From NCBI GenBank assembly GCA_020426065.1, contig JAGQQT010000278.1:1-5782 (forward strand): a DNA stretch of 5,782 nucleotides. The letters are read 5' to 3'. Shown here piece by piece: positions 1-5,782 of this stretch. The translations under genes were made by a program, and so were the position numbers. The notes under the pieces are model-generated. The model saw nothing but the letters and a program-made list of their open reading frames with translations, made no database searches and was not told the DNA's origin. Positions within the stretch are counted from its first letter, which is position 1. Each line of letters opens with the position of its first letter. This stretch comes from Planctomycetaceae bacterium (lineage in GTDB: Bacteria > Planctomycetota > Planctomycetia > Planctomycetales > Planctomycetaceae).

Positions 1-1
1 T

Positions 2-793
2 CCACAGAACGCACTGATTCTGTTTGGTGGAGCCGAGAACGAATTGTGGAAGAACATGAAAGTCACCGAGGATGGTTTGCTGCAGGAAGGTTGCGAAACC
101 GTCGACAACTTCGGAGATTTTCATTTGCATCTCGAATTCCGTCTCCCTTACAAGCCACTGGGAGAAGGGCAGGATCGAGGCAACAGTGGAGTTTACCTGC
201 AGCGTCGTTATGAAGTGCAGGTGCTGGATTCCTTTGGTGATCCGCTCGCTTTCAATCATTGTGGAGCAATTTACCGGGTGCGGACTCCTGATCAGAACAT
301 GTCCCTGCCACCCTTGACCTGGCAGACCTACGATATCGATTTTCGCGCTGCCCGGTTTGACGATGAAGGCAATAAGACTGAGGACATGAAGATTCGGGTA
401 CTCCATAATGGTGTTCCCATTCATGATGCTGTCGAGATTCCCACCAAAACGGGAGCGGGAAAGCCGGAAGGTCCGGAGCCACTTACCATTCTGCTGCAGG
501 ATCACGGCAATCCGGTTCGATACCAGAACATCTGGATGGTCAAAGGGGATCCGTACACGGCTTCACCTGAGCAACCAGCCTATCAGTATGCTGAACACTC
601 AGCTCCTGCCCACGAAGAAATGATACTGCCCCACGGTTATGCACCAGCAGGACGAGTTTATGGCCGGCTTCCTGTGACCGGTGGAGATTACTGGCCTTAC
701 AGCTGGAAATTCCGGATGGCACCACTCGGCCCCCCGGCTCCGTATTACATGCATCCACCAGTTGATCTTCCTCCGTATCCATATGGGTACTGA
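2..793 (+). CDS. DUF1080 / 3-keto-disaccharide hydrolase domain protein (5' partial)
   Basis: The frame is open to the left edge, so the true start lies outside the window; 263 residues are visible. A TTG at 44 could be read as a start but falls inside the domain, and residues upstream of it (LILFGG, 16-31) fit the LFxG strand that usually opens this domain. Seen next: [27 protein letters not shown] and, near the end, [14 protein letters not shown]. These are hallmarks of PF06439, a concanavalin-like beta-sandwich family called 3-keto-disaccharide hydrolase or DUF1080, abundant in planctomycetes and usually exported. It is expected to act on a carbohydrate; the substrate cannot be read from sequence. 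The domain ends near base 550. About 80 further residues are rich in Pro and Tyr (12 Tyr), ending PPYPYGY, which is not part of the family domain. A strong terminator follows, so the transcript probably ends here. Confidence 0.9.
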   Translation, partial: PQNALILFGGAENELWKNMKVTEDGLLQEGCETVDNFGDFHLHLEFRLPYKPLGEGQDRGNSGVYLQRRYEVQVLDSFGDPLAFNHCGAIYRVRTPDQNMSLPPLTWQTYDIDFRAARFDDEGNKTEDMKIRVLHNGVPIHDAVEIPTKTGAGKPEGPEPLTILLQDHGNPVRYQNIWMVKGDPYTASPEQPAYQYAEHSAPAHEEMILPHGYAPAGRVYGRLPVTGGDYWPYSWKFRMAPLGPPAPYYMHPPVDLPPYPYGY

Positions 794-818
794 ATACAAC
801 TCAATTAAAACTTGATTC

Positions 819-855
819 AAACCTGGAGGAATACCAAATTTCTTCAGGTTTTTTT
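819..855 (+). terminator. Intrinsic (rho-independent) terminator after the DUF1080 gene
   Basis: The arm at 819-831 (AAACCTGGAGGAA) pairs with 839-851 (TTTCTTCAGGTTT) over 13 base pairs, two of them G-U in RNA. The 7-base loop is TACCAAA. An unbroken run of seven T (849-855) closes and follows the stem. It begins 26 bases after the stop codon at 793. This is a textbook terminator and separates the DUF1080 gene from the next gene. Confidence 0.88.
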
Positions 856-1038
856 GCGTTCAGTTTCAACCGGTTGAGTCAAACCAGGAAAGCTGTAACG
901 ATCGGATACAATTCAACGTGCTGGAAACCCGATGGCAGGGCAGTAAGCTCGGGGGGAGTTTGGAGGAACTGCCGATATTGCCAAGGAATTGTGTGCGCAG
1001 ATGATGTGGACACAGGTTGGAAACGATGCCAGCAATAC

Positions 1039-1042
1039 GAGG
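1039..1042 (+). promoter_or_regulatory. Ribosome binding site that decides the lipoprotein start
   Basis: GAGG lies 7 bases upstream of the ATG at 1050. The alternative in-frame starts, TTG at 1017 and ATG at 1026, have no comparable purine-rich site at good spacing, so 1050 is preferred. It also gives the cleaner signal peptide (MDIR followed directly by the hydrophobic stretch). Confidence 0.55.
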
Positions 1043-1049
1043 CTGCGGA

Positions 1050-1583
1050 ATGGATATCCGTTTGTGGGGAGTGGTGCTGACTGGTCTGTTAATGACAGGC
1101 AGTGGTTGCTGCTCTCCTTCTGTCTGTTCATCCGGGTCGTGCGGGCCTGGTGCGAAAGACCCACCTCGGGTTTGCGAAGCACCTCGCTGGTACTGGTCAA
1201 ACGGGAAATACTGGGGTTGTGTAGACGACTACTTTACCCGCCGTGCGGCTACTGCCTGTGCCTACAAGACCGTTGATCAGCACATTCCCCGTAACTGTCC
1301 ACATCGAGATGACTTTTACGATGGGTATGTTTGTGCCCATGTGGACCGGGCCTTTGGCGGTTGTGCCCAGGTGCCTGCTGTTCCACCACAGAAGTACTGG
1401 AAAGCCAATAATCGCAGTGCAGCAGGATACGCCCGGGCAGAACAGTGGTTCGCCGGATATCAGGCCGGACTCGATCAGTTCAATAACATCGGACGCGACT
1501 CCCATCTGTATGTGCCAAGTTCCGTGGGACTTTATCCGCCACAACAGTGTGGGCCATGTTCGAATGTGGGATACCATCAATAG
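1050..1583 (+). CDS. Cys-rich putative lipoprotein, planctomycete secreted-protein type
   Basis: This is a 177-residue protein of unknown function. Residues 1-19 form a signal peptide (MDIR, then a hydrophobic LWGVVLTGLLM) ending in GSGC, a plausible but imperfect lipobox because Gly at -3 is not the usual Leu; Cys20 would be the lipidated residue. It has 12 Cys (20, 21, 26, 31, 42, 57, 70, 83, 95, 105, 167, 170), suggesting disulfides or metal binding outside the cytoplasm. Residues 89-140 carry the pattern FYDGY...GG...PAVPPQKYW...RSAAGYARAEQWFAGYQAG, which I recognise from uncharacterised planctomycete exported proteins. ATG 1026 would add 8 residues and TTG 1017 would add 11. It sits between a terminator and a polysaccharide export gene, so an envelope role is plausible but unproven. 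If the lipobox does not function, it would be a secreted or inner-membrane-anchored protein instead. Confidence 0.8.
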   Translation: MDIRLWGVVLTGLLMTGSGCCSPSVCSSGSCGPGAKDPPRVCEAPRWYWSNGKYWGCVDDYFTRRAATACAYKTVDQHIPRNCPHRDDFYDGYVCAHVDRAFGGCAQVPAVPPQKYWKANNRSAAGYARAEQWFAGYQAGLDQFNNIGRDSHLYVPSSVGLYPPQQCGPCSNVGYHQ

Positions 1584-1591
1584 TGAACAGT

Positions 1592-1624
1592 CCTGAAGCC
1601 ATCTGACCCACCGGGCAGATCAGG
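1592..1624 (+). terminator. Hairpin after the Cys-rich gene, possible weak terminator
   Basis: Starting 9 bases past the stop at 1583, ATCTG (1601-1605) pairs with CAGAT (1616-1620) and CCC (1607-1609) with GGG (1613-1615), with a single bulged A and an ACC loop. CCTG (1592-1595) can add an outer stem with CAGG (1621-1624) across a 5-base bulge. No T-run follows, so this is not a standard intrinsic terminator. It may protect the 3' end, attenuate read-through, or help a factor-dependent stop. Confidence 0.35.
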
Positions 1625-1700
1625 AACGACAACATCATCATTCATCGGTCGGCAAAAGAGGAAGCATACTCTGATGCCGACAGATCATTGCTCCCGCAAC

Positions 1701-1730
1701 GATTCTGAAGGATTCGGAATCCGCGGATTC
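1701..1730 (+). promoter_or_regulatory. GATTC half-site cluster with 14-bp palindrome, candidate operator
   Basis: GATTCTGAA (1701-1709) is repeated as GATTCGGAA (1711-1719), exactly 10 bp or one helical turn later. GGATTC (1710-1715), GAATCC (1717-1722) and GGATTC (1725-1730) then alternate in orientation. The last two form a perfect 14-bp palindrome, GAATCCGCGGATTC (1717-1730). It ends 33 bp before the export gene start, where an operator would be expected. No convincing promoter hexamers were found beside it, and the cognate regulator is unknown. An RNA hairpin in the leader is an alternative reading. Confidence 0.4.
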
Positions 1731-1763
1731 AGCAAACGACTTAGTCAAGGATGACACGAGGTC

Positions 1764-3830
1764 ATGCAGGATTTGATGACAATCACTCGCGTGCGGGTAC
1801 TGGCACTGTTGTTCTTCGGAATGTTCAGTGGCTGTGCTGCGTTTCATCCCATACAGGGTGTGCCAGCCCGCTATCTGCCGCCCGAACTGCGGGCGCCTTC
1901 CCGCAGCAATGGATCAACCATTGATCTTTCTTTGTTGTCTCAAACTCCCCCTCCGCAGCATCTTGTCGGGGCAGGGGATGTTCTGGGAATCTACATTGAA
2001 GGGGTGCTGGGGCGGTTAGGAGAAGCTCCGCCCATCAGTGTCCCTTCCACTCCGGATCTGCCTCCCTCAATTGGTTATCCGATTACCATTCGGGATGATG
2101 GAACTCTTTCTCTGCCCATGATTGGATCCATTCCTGTTCAGGGAATGACCATTCGCCAGGTAGAAGATCTGCTGCGTCAGCGGTACACAGTTGACCGCAA
2201 AATTCTTCAGCCTGGTCAGGATCGGATTATTGTTTCTCTGCAGCGTCCCCGCCAGGTCCGAGTTCTTGTATTACGTCAGGAAACCGGTGGGCCAGGGGGA
2301 ACCGAATTTGCCCAGGGACTTGCCCTGAACCTGGGACAGTCCAAACGGGGGAATGGACAGCTGGTCCATCTGCCTGTTTACCATAACGACGTTCTTCACG
2401 CTCTGGCGCGAACGGGCGGACTTCCCGGACTGGATGCAGAAAATGCGATCTACATCGTAAGAAGCCGAAACCGGGGAGCCTGCAAAAATATGAATGCTCC
2501 CGGAGCCTGCTGCCCAATTCCCGCTGCAGGGGGATATGCACCCAACGGTGGTTATCAGCAGTTCCAGCCACCGATGATGAGCCCCGGATTCCAGGGTCAG
2601 GTTTCCCTGCAGAACAATCCTGGAATTATTCCAGTAGCCTATCATCAGCCCTCAGCCAATCCGCTGGATGAGCTGCGTCATGGTATGCATCCCCAAACAG
2701 ACATGGGGAATCCCATATTGCGGCAACCCGCGATGGATAATTCGATCCAGTTGCGCAGTCCCCAGTCTGTCGAGTTGTCTGCAGATGAGATGCGGGCCTT
2801 GAGGCCGGGTGGATCAAGTTATCAATGGGGAACACCGGTTCAACCAGGGTTGCCGATTGAGAATTATGCCCAGCAGCCGGTCCAGGTGCCCACTCACAAT
2901 TTCCAGTCAAATCCTCCTGTGACACAACCTCAGTGGACTCCACCTGTGCAGCAGGGGATGCCTCAGGCAGCAGGGATGGTTCCTTCTCAACCAACATATT
3001 CTTCGGGCATGGCTCCATCTCAGTTACCTTATTCGACGGACTCGGCTCCGTCTCAGTGGTCGCATTCGACGAATAATACTTCGTCTCAGTGGCCACAATC
3101 GACCGATCTGGCTCCATCCATGACAGCAGTACCGCTGCAGGAACCTGTACCACCAGTCATGTCAGCACCCATGGCTCCAACTCCCTGGCAACAGCAGGCT
3201 CCCTACGCACCGCAGAACTGGTCTGGTCCTCAGTCATTTGCAGCAATTCCCTGGGAACAGTTTGCTGAAGAGACAGGCTGGAATATGGGTGATCCCACCA
3301 TGAATAACCGGGAAATCATCAAGATTCCCGTGCGATTGAAACCGGGACAAAACCCCAACATCTCCACCAGCGACATCATTCTGGAAGAAGGCGATATCGT
3401 CTTTATCGAATCCCGGGAGACGGAAATCTTCTACACCGGTGGACTGCTGGGAGGTGGACAATACACGCTGCCTCGCGACTATGATCTGGATGTTCTGGGA
3501 GCGATTGCGATTGCTCAGGGTTCTGGACGGCAGCAGAGCGTTGGGAAGCAGCTGGGCGGTGTTTCTGCTTTCAATGGTGATGTCACGATCTCTGCCAGCA
3601 AGGTGATCATCCTGAGGCAACTCCCCAATGGTGGTCAGGTCCCGATTAATGTCGACCTGTACCGGGCGATCAAGGATCCCGCAGAACGAATCCTGATCCA
3701 GCCAGGAGATATCGTGATGCTTCGCTACAAACCCATGGAAGCTGTCGGAGCGTTCATTGAGCGGAATCTCCTTGAATCGGCTCTGTTTGGACTTGCTGCC
3801 TCGCAGCTGCAAAGTGGCGGCGGAAACTGA
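1764..3830 (+). CDS. Wza-like polysaccharide biosynthesis/export lipoprotein with large P/Q-rich insertion
   Basis: This 688-residue protein is a predicted outer-membrane polysaccharide export component. Signal peptide: TRVRVLALLFFGMFSGC, with lipobox FSGC and lipidated Cys24. The polysaccharide export domain (PF02563 type) spans about 62-160: HLVGAGDVLGIYIEG, then ITIRDDGTLSLPMIGSIPV and MTIRQVEDLLRQRY. SLBB-type segment 1 begins near 164 and includes NDVLHALARTGGLPGLDAENAIYIVR (208-233); it appears to resume at 517-549 (IIKIPVRLKPGQ...DIILEEGDIVFIES). SLBB segment 2 is about 553-655 (EIFYTGGLLGGGQYTLPRDYDLDV to ILIQPGDIVMLRYKP). The last 30 residues could form an amphipathic helix like the Wza C-terminus. 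Residues about 236-515 are a low-complexity insertion, making the protein far longer than typical Wza proteins (about 380 residues). ATG 1776 is an alternative start with AGGA 4 bases upstream; ATG 1764 has ACGAGG only 2 bases upstream, so the start is uncertain by 4 residues. Wzc, Wzx and Wzy partners are not visible. Confidence 0.9.
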   Translation: MQDLMTITRVRVLALLFFGMFSGCAAFHPIQGVPARYLPPELRAPSRSNGSTIDLSLLSQTPPPQHLVGAGDVLGIYIEGVLGRLGEAPPISVPSTPDLPPSIGYPITIRDDGTLSLPMIGSIPVQGMTIRQVEDLLRQRYTVDRKILQPGQDRIIVSLQRPRQVRVLVLRQETGGPGGTEFAQGLALNLGQSKRGNGQLVHLPVYHNDVLHALARTGGLPGLDAENAIYIVRSRNRGACKNMNAPGACCPIPAAGGYAPNGGYQQFQPPMMSPGFQGQVSLQNNPGIIPVAYHQPSANPLDELRHGMHPQTDMGNPILRQPAMDNSIQLRSPQSVELSADEMRALRPGGSSYQWGTPVQPGLPIENYAQQPVQVPTHNFQSNPPVTQPQWTPPVQQGMPQAAGMVPSQPTYSSGMAPSQLPYSTDSAPSQWSHSTNNTSSQWPQSTDLAPSMTAVPLQEPVPPVMSAPMAPTPWQQQAPYAPQNWSGPQSFAAIPWEQFAEETGWNMGDPTMNNREIIKIPVRLKPGQNPNISTSDIILEEGDIVFIESRETEIFYTGGLLGGGQYTLPRDYDLDVLGAIAIAQGSGRQQSVGKQLGGVSAFNGDVTISASKVIILRQLPNGGQVPINVDLYRAIKDPAERILIQPGDIVMLRYKPMEAVGAFIERNLLESALFGLAASQLQSGGGN
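2973..3122 (+). repeat. 33-bp tandem repeat coding an 11-residue P/S/Q motif
   Basis: Within the export protein, residues 404-453 repeat with an exact 11-residue period: GMVPSQPTYSS, GMAPSQLPYST, DSAPSQWSHST, NNTSSQWPQST, then a partial DLAPSM. The consensus is roughly xxAPSQxxxST. The DNA period is 33 bp, with ...GCTCC(A/G)TCTCAG... conserved between units. The copies have diverged at many positions, so the array is not recent, but the in-frame period means copy number could change without breaking the gene. Confidence 0.85.
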
Positions 3831-3848
3831 CCTGGGGCCAGCTCAGGT
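3830..3848 (+). other. Small hairpin at the end of the export gene
   Basis: ACCTGGG (3830-3836) pairs with CTCAGGT (3842-3848) over 7 base pairs including one G-U, with loop GCCAG. It starts on the last base of the stop codon. No T-run follows, so it does not look like a full terminator, and the HDOD gene 69 bp after the stop could be reached by read-through. Confidence 0.3.
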
Positions 3849-3899
3849 GTAATGAGTCTGCGAGCACGGTTTCGGGCAGTGTGTGGGTAGGGTAGTAGT

Positions 3900-4808
3900 A
3901 TGGACTGGAGTGAACTGCGTCAACAGTTGTTGGGAAACTCAAAAGAGATTCCCCTCCCTCCCAATTTCCGTTTGCCGATCCTGCCCAGTGCGGTCAATGA
4001 GTTCACCCGGAAGTCCAGTGATCCGGAAACCAGCCCGGCCGTACTGGGAAAAATCCTGGAAACCGATGCCGGGTTGACTGTTGATCTTTTGCAGCTGGTC
4101 AACTCCAGTGTGTTTTCCTTACGATCCAAGGCTTCCAGCGTCAAACATGCGATTGCGATGCTGGGAGTTTCCCGGACACGGAACTTCGTGTTGACGACTG
4201 CTGTTCAACGGGCGATGGCTAAAAACCAGTCCAAGCTGATCAACCTGACCCAGTTCTGGTCGGCGAATCTCGAAAAAGCCCTGTTTGCACGGGAAATTGC
4301 CGTTCTGATGAACGTGGACCCAGACACGGCCTATTCGGCAGGGATGCTTCAGGATTTCATGCTGCCGGCTCTGACTTCTGCTCTGTTTGATCAGTACTCG
4401 CAGTTTGTGGATCATCAGTCTAAAGAACCGCAACTGTTGACGATCTTCGAGCAGAAACACTTTCAATGGGATCATGCGGTCGTTGCCGCCCATATTGCTC
4501 ACCAGTGGGCTTTCCCTGATGATCTGGTCTGCTGTCTGCATCAGCATCATCTGGGGCTGAAAGTCATGCTGGATCCTCAACTTTCGAAAACGGTAGTCGT
4601 GCCTGTTGCAATTTCTGCATTATTGCCCGATCCGCTGCATCAGGTTCCGGATGGGATTCCTCTGCTCGAAAAGCTGGAGCAGGCGTGGCCTGCATTCAAG
4701 CTGGAAGGACTGGCCCAGAAGGTCGAAGCCGATTTTCTGGAAATGGGTGGCCAACAGGCCCATCACATCTCATTCCGCAAACGGCTCGAAAAGCATCGCG
4801 CGAAGTAG
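3900..4808 (+). CDS. HDOD-domain protein with degenerate HD motif
   Basis: This is a 302-residue cytoplasmic protein with no signal peptide or membrane segment. The start is firm: an in-frame TAG lies at 3888-3890, the ATG at 3900 is the first start after it, and AGGG (3889-3892) sits 7 bases upstream. The HDOD domain (PF08668) covers about 22-225: LPILPSAVNEFT, ILETDAGLTVDLLQLVNSSVFS, VKHAIAMLGVSRTRNFVLTTA, then SAGMLQDFMLP (146-156), DHAVVAAHIAHQWAFP (191-206) and LHQHH (213-217). In HD-type members the middle motif reads LLHD; here His is replaced by Gln151, so metal-dependent hydrolase activity is unlikely. HDOD proteins generally act in signalling or regulation without a proven enzymatic role. 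Residues after 230 form a C-terminal helical extension with no domain I recognise. Spacing of 69 bp after the export gene suggests possible co-transcription. Confidence 0.88.
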   Translation: MDWSELRQQLLGNSKEIPLPPNFRLPILPSAVNEFTRKSSDPETSPAVLGKILETDAGLTVDLLQLVNSSVFSLRSKASSVKHAIAMLGVSRTRNFVLTTAVQRAMAKNQSKLINLTQFWSANLEKALFAREIAVLMNVDPDTAYSAGMLQDFMLPALTSALFDQYSQFVDHQSKEPQLLTIFEQKHFQWDHAVVAAHIAHQWAFPDDLVCCLHQHHLGLKVMLDPQLSKTVVVPVAISALLPDPLHQVPDGIPLLEKLEQAWPAFKLEGLAQKVEADFLEMGGQQAHHISFRKRLEKHRAK

Positions 4809-4838
4809 AACTGGTCATCTCCATTAGTCAGCGATTGC

Positions 4839-4935
4839 CCGCTTGGTTGCCAGTCTGGTAACGGCGTGATATTTCTACACATCAAGCGGCGTGGATGATT
4901 CTGTTCATCCTGCCCGACAGCGTGTTTTGACGCTG
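4839..4935 (+). other. Cluster of hairpins in the 167-bp gap before the gluconolactonase-like gene
   Basis: Three structures occur in under 100 bases. First, CCGCTTG (4839-4845) pairs with CAAGCGG (4883-4889) and encloses an inner hairpin, GTTGCCAG (4846-4853) with CTGGTAAC (4855-4862), in which the innermost pairs must open to form a loop. Second, GGATGA (4893-4898) pairs with TCATCC (4905-4910). Third, CAGCGT (4918-4923) pairs with ACGCTG (4930-4935) around GTTTTG. None has a T-run on the + strand. They could be 3' structures of the HDOD transcript or a folded leader of the next gene. Confidence 0.4.
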
Positions 4936-4963
4936 GGAATTGTCACGAAGCTGCTACACCGTT

Positions 4964-4970
4964 GAAGGAA
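4964..4970 (+). promoter_or_regulatory. Ribosome binding site of the SMP-30-like gene
   Basis: GAAGGAA contains AAGGA (4965-4969) ending 6 bases before the ATG at 4976. This is the strongest Shine-Dalgarno-like site in the window and supports that start, together with the signal peptide that begins there. Confidence 0.7.
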
Positions 4971-4975
4971 CCATC

Positions 4976-5782
4976 ATGAAAATCCTCTCCTCGCTCCTCT
5001 GCCTGCTGCTGTACTCTGCAACATGCCTGGCACAGGATACACTCAATTTTCCTCACCTGGGCGAAGTGCTGAAATTCGATGATGCACTCGATGCTGTGCT
5101 GCCCGCCGATGCAAAAATTGAAGTCCTTTCCAGTGGATTTGAATGGACCGAAGGTCCTGTCTGGGTCCCCGGAAGTCCGGGCTATCTGCTGTTCTCTGAC
5201 ATCCCCCGCAATTCCGTTTATCGCTGGGAGGAAGGGAAGGGAGCATCTCTGTTCATGAAGCCGAGCGGCTACACTGGCGTGACAGACTACGGTGGAGAAC
5301 CGGGCTGCAATGGCTTGATGCTCGATGCAGAAGGCCAGCTCGTCTCCTGTGAACATGGTGATCGAAGAATTTCTGTGTTGACTCGTGAAGGAGGGAAGCG
5401 AACTCTGGTGGATCACTACCAGGGAAAACGGCTCAACAGTCCTAACGACCTCATCTTTACCCGCGAGGGAGATCTGTTCTTTACTGATCCTCCTTATGGC
5501 CTTCCCAATCGCTGGGATGATCCTCGTCGTGAACTCGATTTTTGCGGTGTGTATCGACTCCGGAAAAATGGAGAACTGGTTCTGGCAACCGATGAGATGT
5601 CCCGTCCCAACGGTGTCGCACTTTCTCCCGATGAAAAGACGTTGTACGTTGCCCAGTCCGATCCTCTGGCCGCGATCTGGAAATCGTTCCCGATCAATGC
5701 AGATGGTTCCCTGGGAGACAGCACTCTGTTGCACGATGCCACTGCAGATGTGAATAAGCTGCCCGGATTGCCCGATGGAATG
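4976..5782 (+). CDS. Exported SMP-30/gluconolactonase-like protein (3' partial)
   Basis: 269 codons are open to the right edge with no stop, so the C-terminus is missing. It begins MKILSSLLCLLLYSATCLA, a Sec signal peptide with likely cleavage before Gln20; Cys17 is a poor lipobox because Thr precedes it. The mature part fits the SMP-30/gluconolactonase/LRE six-bladed beta-propeller (PF08450): FEWTEGPVW (55-63), CNGLMLDAEGQLVSCEHGDRR (111-131), LNSPNDLIFTREGDLFFTDPPYG (153-175), MSRPNGVALSPDEKTLYVAQSD (208-229) and LPDGM at the edge. By family comparison the divalent metal ligands would be Glu59, Asn157, Asn212 and Asp267, so all four appear intact. Family members hydrolyse sugar lactones or related esters, and the substrate here cannot be assigned. 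The window ends just after the last ligand; at least one further blade strand set and the stop should follow. It is preceded by a structured gap and probably has its own promoter. Confidence 0.9.
   Translation, partial: MKILSSLLCLLLYSATCLAQDTLNFPHLGEVLKFDDALDAVLPADAKIEVLSSGFEWTEGPVWVPGSPGYLLFSDIPRNSVYRWEEGKGASLFMKPSGYTGVTDYGGEPGCNGLMLDAEGQLVSCEHGDRRISVLTREGGKRTLVDHYQGKRLNSPNDLIFTREGDLFFTDPPYGLPNRWDDPRRELDFCGVYRLRKNGELVLATDEMSRPNGVALSPDEKTLYVAQSDPLAAIWKSFPINADGSLGDSTLLHDATADVNKLPGLPDGM

Noticed and set aside
874..911. Possible sigma-70 promoter (TTGAGT and TACAAT)
   Set aside because: The two elements are 26 bp apart, too far for a working pair, and no better -10 lies at 16-18 bp.
939..973. 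Inverted repeat GGCAGT / ACTGCC
   Set aside because: Only six pairs around a 23-base loop, easily expected by chance in a 256-bp gap.
874..1080. 68-codon + strand frame starting with TTG
   Set aside because: It overlaps the start of the Cys-rich gene, has no ribosome binding site or family features, and is probably chance.
1676..1692. Possible sigma-54 promoter (TGCCGAC...TTGCT)
   Set aside because: The TTGCT part fits the -12 element, but the required GG of the -24 element is CG here.
2626..3153. 175-codon open frame on the - strand
   Set aside because: It is antisense to the low-complexity insertion of the export gene. Its composition reflects the repeat read backwards.
3234..3812. 192-codon open frame on the - strand
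   Set aside because: It is a shadow of the conserved SLBB region of the export gene, with no recognisable domain.
4927..4960. Possible -35 (TTGACG) upstream of the SMP-30-like gene
   Set aside because: No acceptable -10 sequence sits 16-18 bp downstream; the nearest candidate, TACACC, is 22 bp away, and the TTGACG is part of a hairpin.
4943..5734. 263-codon open frame on the - strand
   Set aside because: It lies antisense to the SMP-30-like gene, whose + strand frame has a signal peptide, a good ribosome binding site and intact family motifs. The - strand product resembles nothing I recognise.

Overview
The window most likely comes from a planctomycete (Planctomycetales). Four things point there: a secreted-type DUF1080 / 3-keto-disaccharide hydrolase protein, a Cys-rich lipoprotein with the PPxxYW...WFxGYxAG pattern I associate with planctomycete secreted proteins, a Wza-like export protein whose SLBB segments match the planctomycete style, and an exported SMP-30/gluconolactonase. 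GC content looks moderate, in the low-to-mid 50s by eye. The taxonomic call is inference from family recognition; no search was run.

Layout: all five genes are on the + strand. (1) The 3' part of a DUF1080-domain gene (2-793, open at the left edge) with an odd Pro/Tyr-rich C-terminal tail. It is closed by a strong intrinsic terminator (819-855). (2) A 177-residue Cys-rich putative lipoprotein (1050-1583) followed by a hairpin without a U-tract. (3) A 180-bp gap holding an ordered cluster of GATTC half-sites and a 14-bp perfect palindrome, placed like an operator 33 bp before the next gene. (4) A 688-residue polysaccharide export lipoprotein (1764-3830) with an insertion of about 280 residues rich in Pro, Gln and Ser, including an 11-residue (33-bp) tandem repeat. 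(5) An HDOD-domain protein (3900-4808) 69 bp downstream, with a degenerate HD motif. (6) A 167-bp gap packed with hairpins. (7) A signal-peptide-bearing SMP-30/gluconolactonase-like gene (4976 to the right edge, no stop in the window).

How they may work together: genes 2 and 3 are both predicted envelope lipoproteins and may belong to one surface or exopolysaccharide function. The HDOD protein could be a co-transcribed signalling partner. The two flanking genes belong to sugar-processing families common in planctomycetes and need not be functionally linked to the middle block. No glycosyltransferases, Wzc-like kinase or Wzx/Wzy genes are visible, so the export gene looks like an orphan within this window. 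I see no RNA genes, CRISPR array or mobile element. I did not find a clearly undescribed system. The most unusual material is the repeat-bearing insertion in the export protein, the GATTC palindrome cluster, and the Cys-rich lipoprotein.
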